Assembly (NCBI GenBank): GCA_002733285.1
Contig: NVVE01000006.1
Span: forward strand, 64,940-73,658
Reading direction: 5' to 3'
Length of the DNA: 8,719 bases
Origin: Lutibacter sp.
GTDB lineage: Bacteria > Bacteroidota > Bacteroidia > Flavobacteriales > Flavobacteriaceae
Below, in pieces: positions 1 to 5,601 of this stretch (position 1 is the first letter of the stretch; every line of letters starts with the position of its first letter). The notes under the pieces are model-generated. The model was not told the origin of the DNA and did not search any database. It saw only the letters and a program-made list of their open reading frames with translations. The translations under genes and the position numbers were made by a program.

Positions 1-48
1 AATAAGAGAGACAAAAATAAGAAGAAATTTAAAATAAAGTTTGGTTAG
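1..48 (+). CDS. Possible C-terminal tail of an upstream gene (partial)
   Basis: Reading frame 1 is open from the window edge to a TAG at 46-48 and encodes 15 residues rich in Lys and Arg (NKRDKNKKKFKIKFG). Basic tails like this are common at the ends of RNA-binding proteins such as helicases, but nothing here identifies a family. A terminator on the same strand lies about 40 bases downstream, which fits a plus-strand gene ending here. Frame 2 is also open, to a TAA at 35-37, so the assignment is weak. Confidence 0.25.
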   Translation, partial: NKRDKNKKKFKIKFG

Positions 49-58
49 TTGATTTTTG

Positions 59-80
59 ATTGGTTATTCTTGTAACCAAT
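59..80. repeat. 8-bp perfect inverted repeat (ATTGGTTA / TAACCAAT)
   Basis: The arms ATTGGTTA (59-66) and TAACCAAT (73-80) are perfect reverse complements around a 6-base loop. The repeat lies just before the GC-rich terminator hairpin and may form a second, weaker stem in the same 3' untranslated region. It could also be a protein-binding site for the downstream gene. It has no T-run of its own. Confidence 0.45.
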
Positions 81-86
81 TAAGTC

Positions 87-116
87 AAACCGCTCCTTGG
101 TCGGGGCGGTTTTTTT
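87..116 (+). terminator. Rho-independent terminator of the upstream plus-strand gene
   Basis: A 10-bp stem pairs AAACCGCTCC (87-96) with GGGGCGGTTT (103-112), with one G-U pair, around a 6-base loop. A run of T's extends to 116. In this very AT-rich setting the GC-rich stem stands out. It implies a plus-strand transcript coming from left of the window. Confidence 0.85.
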
Positions 117-125
117 GTATCTTTA
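97..125 (+). promoter_or_regulatory. Candidate Bacteroidota-type promoter for the SDR gene
   Basis: TTG at 97-99, an 18-base spacer and TATCTTTA at 118-125 resemble the Bacteroidota consensus (TTTG, about 19 bases, TAnnTTTG); only the last base of the -7 box differs. A start near 131 would leave a leader of about 16 bases before the ATG at 147. The -33 part falls inside the preceding terminator hairpin, so the match could be fortuitous. Confidence 0.3.
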
Positions 126-146
126 TAATTATAAAAATTAGGTACA

Positions 147-902
147 ATGAATCAAAAAACTGCTTTTATTACAGGAGCAACTTCAGGGATAGGGAAAGCA
201 ACAGCTCAACTTTTTGCACGAAACAAGATAAGATTGATTCTTTGTGGAAGACGTATTGAGCGATTAATTCGATTAAAAGAAGAACTAAGTAATTTGACAG
301 ATGTTACTACATTGCAATTTGATGTTCGAAATAAAAAAGAAGTTTTTAACGCTATTGAATCGTTACCAACAGCATTTCAAAAAATAGATATTTTAATAAA
401 TAATGCGGGTAATGCTCATGGTTTAAGTAGTATTCAAGATGGGGAATTAGATGATTGGGATGCTATGATAGATATTAACGTTAAAGGATTATTATACGTT
501 TCTAAAGCAATACTTCCTAAAATGGTTGAAAGAAATGATGGATTTATTGTAAACATTGGGTCTATTGCCGGGAAAGAAGTATACCCTCATGGAAATGTGT
601 ATTGTGCGTCAAAACACGCTGTAAATGCATTAAATAAAGCGATGCGAGTAGATTTAAATAACTACAATATTCGAGTATCTGCGATTCATCCTGGCGCAGT
701 AGAAACTGAGTTTTCTGAAGTGCGTTTTAAAGGAGATGTAGAAAAAGCTAGAAAGGTTTATACGGGTTTTAAAGCTTTACAAGCTGAAGATATTGCAGAT
801 ATAATTTATTTTGTAATCTCAAGACCATATTATGTAAATATTGAAGATTTAATTGTATATCCTACTGCACAGGCTAGCGCAACAATTTTGAATAAAGAAT
901 AA
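147..902 (+). CDS. SDR family NAD(P)-dependent oxidoreductase (YdfG-like)
   Basis: This is a complete 251-residue classical short-chain dehydrogenase, a cytosolic Rossmann-fold enzyme that oxidises or reduces hydroxyl/carbonyl groups with NAD(P). The glycine motif TGATSGIG is at 9-16, the conserved Asp at 59, NNAG at 85-88, and the catalytic tetrad is N111, S139, Y152 and K156 (YCASK), followed by the PG motif at 182-183. Arg35-Arg36 after the second beta strand suggest NADP(H) preference, by analogy with the family. The C-terminal segment around 230-242 (VNIEDLIVYPTAQ) resembles that of YdfG-type enzymes, which act on L-allo-threonine, 3-hydroxy acids or malonic semialdehyde. The exact substrate cannot be read from sequence. 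The ATG at 147 puts the glycine motif at the usual distance from the N terminus. The next gene starts 10 bases after the stop, so the two are probably co-transcribed. Confidence 0.93.
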   Translation: MNQKTAFITGATSGIGKATAQLFARNKIRLILCGRRIERLIRLKEELSNLTDVTTLQFDVRNKKEVFNAIESLPTAFQKIDILINNAGNAHGLSSIQDGELDDWDAMIDINVKGLLYVSKAILPKMVERNDGFIVNIGSIAGKEVYPHGNVYCASKHAVNALNKAMRVDLNNYNIRVSAIHPGAVETEFSEVRFKGDVEKARKVYTGFKALQAEDIADIIYFVISRPYYVNIEDLIVYPTAQASATILNKE

Positions 903-912
903 TTTTTTTAAA

Positions 913-2052
913 ATGATTAACAAGCGGTTATTAATAAAAAATTTACTGGCTCATAACGATGAGAATAGCTTTTATGATAAAAAGCGTAAAATTTCATTAG
1001 ACACCAATGAGGGTAAAGCTAAGTTTTTAAAACACGTTTGTGCATTATCAAATTCAAATCCTACAAATAATTCATTTATAGTAATTGGAGTTGAGGATCA
1101 GGTTAATATAATTGAAGGGGTTGATTTTTTTGATGATAGTAAAATTCAAAACCTAATAAATTCTTATTTTGAAAATCCACCACAAATAAAATATGAAAAT
1201 ATTCCTTTTCCAAGATTACCAAGGCATAAAGTGGTTGGCTTAGTTACAATTCACCCCAATAACAAAGTAACTTTTTTAAAAAAAGCTATTTGGAAATATG
1301 TTAAAGGGCGAATTTTTTTTAGAAGAGGGAGTAACTCAATGTCAACCTTAGGGAAATTTGAACTGAAAAATATCAACCAAACTATTGTTGAGGCTATTGA
1401 AATAAACGCTAGTAATAATATTAAACTAACCTTAGATGGTGTTTTTGATTTTATGAATAGACATAAGCAAGAATACCATCCAACCTATAAAGTTTTTAAC
1501 GAACAATTTGTTTTGTGTTGGGCTGGTAAAAAAAAGAGTGTTGGTACTAAAGTTTTTTATTCTCGTGTGGATATTGAATTGATAAATGAACAAGTAAGGC
1601 TCTTCTATTCTGCTTTAGATGAAGTTAAAATTGAATTCAATCAAAGCGCATTTATTATAACGGAATATGTTTTTTTAAAGATTAAAGATGAATTTGACTA
1701 TTATCCTTTGGAAAAAAAAGTGATACATTTTAAAGAAAATGGTAAGCACGATATTGTGAGTGAACTGTTATTTCAACCACCTCAATTTGATAAAGCTGTG
1801 TTACATCATGTATTTAATAATTGCAATGCTATATTGAATAAATTAAAAAGGAAATTACCTCTCAATGAAATTGAACTAGCAGACTTAAAAGAGTTACCAA
1901 CTAATTATTTGATTTGTGCTTTAAATGATTTTGAAGATGCCTTACCAAATTTAAAAGAAAGTAGAAAATTTTTAAGAGAATTGGAAGATAAATCTGCTTA
2001 TATAAAGTACAAAGAAGCAGTAAGAGTTTTAAGGAAAGTCAAAAATCAATAA
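913..2052 (+). CDS. Schlafen/AlbA_2-type domain protein, function unknown
   Basis: This 379-residue soluble protein has no signal peptide or membrane segment. Residues about 10-150 look like the AlbA_2 / divergent AAA-4 fold (Schlafen-like; often annotated 'ATP-binding protein'). Within it, EGKAKFLKHVCALSNSNP (33-50) matches the helix that usually reads 'AlaNt.GG', FIVIGVED (55-62) is the core beta strand, and IFFRRGSNS (134-142) is the family's Arg-Gly-Ser element. The C-terminal two thirds (160-379) match nothing I recognise; they are alpha/beta, then lysine-rich helices at the end. The family is linked to nucleic-acid binding or nuclease activity in other proteins, but the usual N-terminal acidic 'EFK' signature is not clear here, so activity is uncertain. 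The start 10 bases after the SDR stop suggests an operon. There is no recognisable Shine-Dalgarno, as is usual in this phylum. Confidence 0.8.
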   Translation: MINKRLLIKNLLAHNDENSFYDKKRKISLDTNEGKAKFLKHVCALSNSNPTNNSFIVIGVEDQVNIIEGVDFFDDSKIQNLINSYFENPPQIKYENIPFPRLPRHKVVGLVTIHPNNKVTFLKKAIWKYVKGRIFFRRGSNSMSTLGKFELKNINQTIVEAIEINASNNIKLTLDGVFDFMNRHKQEYHPTYKVFNEQFVLCWAGKKKSVGTKVFYSRVDIELINEQVRLFYSALDEVKIEFNQSAFIITEYVFLKIKDEFDYYPLEKKVIHFKENGKHDIVSELLFQPPQFDKAVLHHVFNNCNAILNKLKRKLPLNEIELADLKELPTNYLICALNDFEDALPNLKESRKFLRELEDKSAYIKYKEAVRVLRKVKNQ

Positions 2053-2081
2053 AAAAACGCTCTAATTTAGAGCGTTTTTTT
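2051..2081. terminator. Bidirectional terminator between convergent genes
   Basis: ACGCTCTAA/TTAGAGCGT forms a perfect stem flanked by an A-run (2051-2057) and a matching T-run (2075-2081), giving a symmetrical palindrome with a 3-base loop. It can end transcription of the AlbA_2-type gene on the plus strand, whose stop codon it overlaps, and of the aldehyde dehydrogenase gene on the minus strand, whose stop lies 14 bases away. Confidence 0.92.
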
Positions 2082-2094
2082 ATTGAATGAAATT

Positions 2095-3636
2095 TTACAA
2101 ATCAAATTTAATCCCCTGTGCTAAAGGGAGTTCTGTGGTATAGTTAATTGTATTTGTTTGACGTCTCATATATACTTTCCAAGCATCAGAGCCAGATTCT
2201 CTTCCTCCTCCAGTTTCTTTTTCACCACCAAAAGCACCTCCAATTTCAGCGCCTGATGTCCCAATATTTACGTTTGCAATACCACAATCTGAACCTGCTT
2301 GAGACAAAAATTGTTCAGCTTCACGTAAATTGTTTGTCATAATTGCTGAAGAAAGTCCTTGAACAACTCCGTTTTGAATTTCGATAGCATTATTAACATC
2401 GCCTGAGTATTTTAATAAATATAAAATAGGCGCAAAAGTTTCATTTTGTACAATGCTAAAATGGTTCTTAGCCTCGGCAATTGCAGGTTTGACATAGCAT
2501 CCACTTTCAAAACCTTCACCCGTTAAAACGCCTCCTTCAACAATTAGATTACCCCCTTCTTCAACAACTTTTTGCAACGCATTTTCATACATCTTCACGG
2601 CATCAGTGTCAATTAGTGGACCAACATGATTATTTTCATCTAAAGGATTTCCAATTCGTAATTGTTTGTAAGCAGCAACTAATGAATCCTTCACTTTGTC
2701 ATACATAGATTCATGAATGATTAATCTACGTGTAGATGTACATCTTTGTCCAGCAGTACCGACGGCTCCAAAAGCAGCACCAATGATTGTCATTTTAAGA
2801 TCTGCATCTGGAGTTACAATAATTGCATTGTTTCCACCTAATTCTAATAATGATCTGCCTAAACGTTCCGCGACAGTTTTAGCAACAATTTTTCCCATTC
2901 TTATAGAGCCTGTTGCTGAAATTAATGGAATAAACTTACTCGTTGTCATGTACTCACCTACCTTGTAATCACCATTTACAATACATGATATGCCTTCTGG
3001 CAAGTTGTTTTCTTTTAGTACTTCAGCAATAATATTTTGACATGCAATGCTACATAAAGGCGCTTTTTCAGAAGCTTTCCATATACAAACATCACCAGCT
3101 ATCCAAGCCAATGCTGTATTCCAAGCCCATACAGCTACAGGAAAATTAAAAGCAGAAATAATTCCTACAATTCCAAGAGGATGGTATTGGTCGTACATTC
3201 TATGTCCAGGGCGTTCAGAGTGCAAGGTAGATCCTTGTAATTGACGCGATAAACCAACTGCAAAGTCACAGATGTCTATCATTTCTTGAACTTCACCTAA
3301 ACCTTCCTGAAGGGATTTTCCCATTTCATATGAAACTAATTCACCTAAAGGTTGTTTTAGTTCACGTAATTTTTCACCAAACTGACGAACAATTTCTCCA
3401 CGTTGTGGTGCAGGTTTTAGCCTCCATGTTTTAAAGGCACTTTGAGCAGTTTCAATAACTTTATCAAAATCTTCTTTTGATGTTGTAGTTACTTTACCAA
3501 TTAAGTTTCCATTTACAGGAGAATATGATTCGAGGATATCACCATTTCCAAAGAAATTGGAACCTGTTGATGTACCATTATTTAAATCTTTTACACCTAA
3601 TTTAATTAAGGTGTTTTCTATCGTTATTATTTCCAT
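2095..3636 (-). CDS. amaB: ALDH7-family aldehyde dehydrogenase (probable aminoadipate-semialdehyde / piperidine-6-carboxylate dehydrogenase)
   Basis: This complete 513-residue NAD(P)-dependent aldehyde dehydrogenase oxidises an aldehyde to the acid through a cysteine thiohemiacetal. All the key residues are visible: N164 in FNFP (163-166), ATGS at 241-244, the general base E265 in LELGG (264-268), the nucleophile C299 in GQRC (296-299), and NETFAP at 398-403. The patterns ELGGNNAIIV and GTAGQRCTSTRRL, together with RMYDQYHPLG near 146, are typical of the ALDH7/antiquitin subfamily, which acts in lysine catabolism on alpha-aminoadipate semialdehyde and its cyclic form. That subfamily call rests on remembered motif patterns; no alignment was made. 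No other lysine-degradation gene is in the window. The gene has its own -7 promoter box and ends in the shared bidirectional terminator. The ATG at 3636 gives a short N-terminal extension of about 35 residues, normal for ALDH7. Confidence 0.93.
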   Translation of the reverse strand: MEIITIENTLIKLGVKDLNNGTSTGSNFFGNGDILESYSPVNGNLIGKVTTTSKEDFDKVIETAQSAFKTWRLKPAPQRGEIVRQFGEKLRELKQPLGELVSYEMGKSLQEGLGEVQEMIDICDFAVGLSRQLQGSTLHSERPGHRMYDQYHPLGIVGIISAFNFPVAVWAWNTALAWIAGDVCIWKASEKAPLCSIACQNIIAEVLKENNLPEGISCIVNGDYKVGEYMTTSKFIPLISATGSIRMGKIVAKTVAERLGRSLLELGGNNAIIVTPDADLKMTIIGAAFGAVGTAGQRCTSTRRLIIHESMYDKVKDSLVAAYKQLRIGNPLDENNHVGPLIDTDAVKMYENALQKVVEEGGNLIVEGGVLTGEGFESGCYVKPAIAEAKNHFSIVQNETFAPILYLLKYSGDVNNAIEIQNGVVQGLSSAIMTNNLREAEQFLSQAGSDCGIANVNIGTSGAEIGGAFGGEKETGGGRESGSDAWKVYMRRQTNTINYTTELPLAQGIKFDL

Positions 3637-3667
3637 ATGGTGGATATATTTTTATTGTTGTTATGCG

Positions 3668-3675
3668 CAAAATTA
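3668..3675 (-). promoter_or_regulatory. -7 promoter element for the aldehyde dehydrogenase gene
   Basis: On the minus strand the octamer TAATTTTG is a perfect match to TAnnTTTG. It ends 31 bases before the ATG, giving an expected leader of roughly 25 bases. No convincing TTTG -33 element is seen; only T-rich sequence lies at the right distance, and it overlaps the upstream terminator's T-tract. Confidence 0.5.
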
Positions 3676-3691
3676 CAATTAATATATGTTT

Positions 3692-3725
3692 TAAAAAGAA
3701 AAGCCGCTTCAAAATTGAAACGGCT
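3692..3725 (-). terminator. Rho-independent terminator of the sigma/beta-barrel operon
   Basis: On the minus strand AGCCGTTTCAA (3725-3715) pairs with TTGAAGCGGCT (3712-3702 side) with one mismatch and a short loop. The T-rich tract TTTTCTTTTT follows (3701-3692). It lies about 45 bases after the stop of the beta-barrel gene and separates that operon from the aldehyde dehydrogenase gene downstream on the same strand. Confidence 0.82.
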
Positions 3726-3767
3726 ATCTTCATTCAATATTTGGTAACCAACCAAATAATAAACCAA

Positions 3768-4961
3768 CTAAAACTTATAATTTAAACCTGTATAAACTCC
3801 TAAATAATACGGCTGAATACTTCCAGAGTTTTTTGAAAAGGTATTTGTTTGAACTTTAAACATTGGAGATATATTAATGTATAGATTTTTTCGGATAGAA
3901 TAATCTACATCTAGTCCAATATTACCACTAAAGTTTATTGATCGTAAGTTGTTTGAAGCTCCTAAACTTTGAGTAAAGGTGCTAGTTTCAATAAAAACTT
4001 CATTTCTATTTAAAAGAAGTGTACTAAATCCACCAACTAAATTTACGCCAAGTTTACCGTTTACTACATTGTATTTTAATTCAACAGGTATCTCTACATA
4101 GCCAAAAATCTGATTTAGATTTCCTGAATTGTCATTTTCTTTTGAGTATTTAGTTTCACCTTTAGATAAAATAGGACTACTAGATAAATTAGAAAAACCA
4201 ACAACAGAAACTCCTGGAGTTATATAAATATCATTTGTAATATACCCTAAATTAATAAGATTAATACCTGATTGTATACTAAATTTATTGTTAAGCTTAT
4301 ATGCAATTTTAACACCATAAGAATAAGAAGAACTTCCAGAAGTTGAATGACCTATAAATTGAGGATCGATTCCAGATCCATCACCAAAAGAATTGATATA
4401 AATAGGCGCAAAAATGGTAGCTATTGTAAATTTACTAGGCGTAATATCTTCTCTAGAAATTTCTTTATTTTTGGAATTGGTAAGCGGTAAATTTTTTGTA
4501 TCAGCTAAATAAAATTTAGTTAAAGACTCATTATCATTTTCACCTCCAACTAAAACATCATCAGTAACTTTATCAGACAAGCTACTTAAATTGGTTGATA
4601 TACCCATTTCATTACTTTCTTTAATTGAGCTATCAACTAAGAAGTTTTTTTCAATTGAATTTGCTGGAGTTATATTATCTGACGCATCCTTTTCTTGAAT
4701 TTCGTTTTGTTGTTTATTTCTTTCAGGAATTAAATTTTTTGTAACATCTGACGATGGAAGAAAGTAAATAGTTCCAATACTAAAAAATAAAACAAATAAT
4801 GCAGCGATACTTGCAATTTTAAACCAAATAGGCGTTCTCCGTTTTTTTGAAACAGTAGGTAATTGCTTCTCAATAGCATTCCACAATTTAGTAGGTGGGG
4901 AAACTTCTAAGTCTTTCAAATTCTCTTGGAAGACTCTATCAATGTTTTTTAAATCTCTCAC
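3768..4961 (-). CDS. One-TM / outer-membrane beta-barrel protein, probable dual membrane-spanning anti-sigma factor
   Basis: The 397-residue product has four parts. A charged cytoplasmic N terminus (1-44) carries a PPTKLWNAIEKQL motif (22-34) and ends in a KKRR cluster (39-42). One hydrophobic helix follows at about 45-69. A polar Asn/Ser/Glu/Lys-rich, probably disordered linker spans about 70-177. The last 220 residues alternate polar and hydrophobic positions, carry repeated Gly/aromatic beta-strand patterns and end in Phe (YKF), as outer-membrane barrels do. The helix is followed by no AxA-type cleavage site, so it is more likely an anchor than a signal peptide. The gene lies 15 bases after an ECF sigma factor gene, the usual place for an anti-sigma factor. 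The architecture matches the dual membrane-spanning anti-sigma factors (Dma) known from Bacteroides; an inhibitory role here is inferred. The start is GTG: an in-frame TAA at 4973-4971 excludes any earlier start, and no nearby ATG fits. Confidence 0.75.
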   Translation of the reverse strand: MRDLKNIDRVFQENLKDLEVSPPTKLWNAIEKQLPTVSKKRRTPIWFKIASIAALFVLFFSIGTIYFLPSSDVTKNLIPERNKQQNEIQEKDASDNITPANSIEKNFLVDSSIKESNEMGISTNLSSLSDKVTDDVLVGGENDNESLTKFYLADTKNLPLTNSKNKEISREDITPSKFTIATIFAPIYINSFGDGSGIDPQFIGHSTSGSSSYSYGVKIAYKLNNKFSIQSGINLINLGYITNDIYITPGVSVVGFSNLSSSPILSKGETKYSKENDNSGNLNQIFGYVEIPVELKYNVVNGKLGVNLVGGFSTLLLNRNEVFIETSTFTQSLGASNNLRSINFSGNIGLDVDYSIRKNLYINISPMFKVQTNTFSKNSGSIQPYYLGVYTGLNYKF

Positions 4962-4972
4962 TAGTATCTCTT
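4962..4972 (-). promoter_or_regulatory. Shine-Dalgarno-like site before the GTG start
   Basis: The minus-strand sequence AAGAGA (4972-4967) lies 5 bases before the GTG at 4961. Purine-rich ribosome sites are not the rule in this phylum, so the match supports the GTG start but is weak on its own. It sits between the sigma gene's stop and the barrel gene's start, where reinitiation by ribosomes leaving the sigma gene is also possible. Confidence 0.3.
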
Positions 4973-4976
4973 AATC

Positions 4977-5519
4977 TTAAATAGACAGTTGACCTTCTTG
5001 ATGCTTTTCAATTTTTTGTTTTAAAATGGCTCTTGCTCTGGCTAAATTCGATTTTGAAGTGCCTTCTGCAATAAGCAACATTTTAGAAATTTCTTTATGA
5101 GAACAACCGTCTAAAACATAAAGGTTAAAAACCATCCTGTATCTATCTGGTAACTCCTGTATTAGATTCAATAAAAAATCCAAAGAAATTTCTTCATCAT
5201 CTATGTCAACAATCACTTCATCTGGTATCTCCTCAGTAACAATATTCAACACATTCTTTTGTCTATATTTTAAAAGAATAGTGTTAACCATAACGCGCTT
5301 TAACCAACCTTCAAAAGAACCTTGAAATTTAAATTGCCCAATTTTATCAAAAATGGTAATAAAACCATCTTGAAAATTATCCTGAGCCTCTTGTTTATTT
5401 TTAGAGTACTTTAAGCATATTGAGAATAACTTACCTGCAAAAAGCTGGTAAATTTCTTTTTGTGCCTTTCGGTTGTTTTTTGCACATTGTTTTACGAGCT
5501 CATTTAAACTCAAAAGCAA
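4977..5519 (-). CDS. ECF-type RNA polymerase sigma-70 family factor
   Basis: This 180-residue sigma factor has only regions 2 and 4, the group IV (ECF) layout. Region 2 spans about 20-88. It includes AQDNFQDGFITIFDKI (45-60), the core-binding helix, and FEGWLKRVMVNTILLKYRQ (69-87), which covers the -10-recognition helix. An acidic linker (about 97-112) leads to region 4 (about 112-172), whose LPDRYRMVFNLYVLDG and SHKEISKMLLIAEGTSKSNLARAR segments form the helix-turn-helix that reads the -35 element. It would direct RNA polymerase to a dedicated regulon and is probably held inactive by the membrane protein encoded next. The start is TTG at 5519 or TTG at 5513 (the second gives MSLNELVKQC, closer to typical family N termini); an in-frame TGA at 5531-5529 rules out anything longer. 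Target genes cannot be identified from this window. Confidence 0.92.
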   Translation of the reverse strand: MLLSLNELVKQCAKNNRKAQKEIYQLFAGKLFSICLKYSKNKQEAQDNFQDGFITIFDKIGQFKFQGSFEGWLKRVMVNTILLKYRQKNVLNIVTEEIPDEVIVDIDDEEISLDFLLNLIQELPDRYRMVFNLYVLDGCSHKEISKMLLIAEGTSKSNLARARAILKQKIEKHQEGQLSI

Positions 5520-5532
5520 TCGTTTTAATCAT
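5500..5532 (-). other. Possible 10-codon leader ORF overlapping the sigma start
   Basis: An ATG at 5532-5530 opens a frame encoding MIKTIAFEFK and ends at TGA 5502-5500, overlapping the TTG start of the sigma gene in another frame. It has the only ATG in the short leader. It may be meaningless, may dampen or couple translation of the sigma factor, or may mark a frameshift in the assembly. Nothing but its position supports it. Confidence 0.2.
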
Positions 5533-5541
5533 TAATAAGAT

Positions 5542-5560
5542 ACCTATAAAGATAATAGGT
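5542..5560. promoter_or_regulatory. Inverted repeat ACCTAT-N7-ATAGGT with an embedded minus-strand -7-like box
   Basis: Perfect 6-base arms at 5542-5547 and 5555-5560 flank 7 bases within the 82-base divergent spacer between the sigma gene and the LuxE-like gene. The minus-strand octamer TATCTTTA (5554-5547) fits TAnnTTTG except for its last base and would start the sigma transcript about 20 bases before its start codon. This is a candidate operator overlapping the sigma promoter. No matching -33 element was found. Confidence 0.3.
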
Positions 5561-5575
5561 TGCGTAAATTTACAT

Positions 5576-5583
5576 TACTTTTG
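5576..5583 (+). promoter_or_regulatory. -7 promoter element for the LuxE-like gene
   Basis: TACTTTTG matches TAnnTTTG perfectly and ends 18 bases before the ATG at 5602, predicting a leader of about 10 bases. A TTG at 5560-5562 lies too close (13 bases) for a standard -33 box, so only the -7 part is supported. Confidence 0.5.
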
Positions 5584-5601
5584 TGATGTTTCCCAAAATT
5601 T

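Noticed and set aside
56..259. A 67-codon plus-strand frame overlapping the start of the SDR gene
   Set aside because: It runs through the terminator hairpin and overlaps the well-supported SDR gene in another frame. Its protein is low-complexity and matches no family.
147..2052. A defence island built around the AlbA_2/Schlafen-type gene
   Set aside because: The neighbours are metabolic genes with standard promoters and terminators; there is no toxin, restriction, phage or transposase gene, and no shift in base composition.
2148..3244. Three plus-strand open frames of 64-83 codons inside the aldehyde dehydrogenase gene
   Set aside because: All lie antisense within a complete, motif-rich ALDH7 gene and show no family features; they are shadow frames.
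3741..3751. Palindrome TTGGTAACCAA downstream of the beta-barrel gene
   Set aside because: It is a single 11-base palindrome just before the real terminator, with no T-run and no link to a promoter; chance is the simplest explanation.
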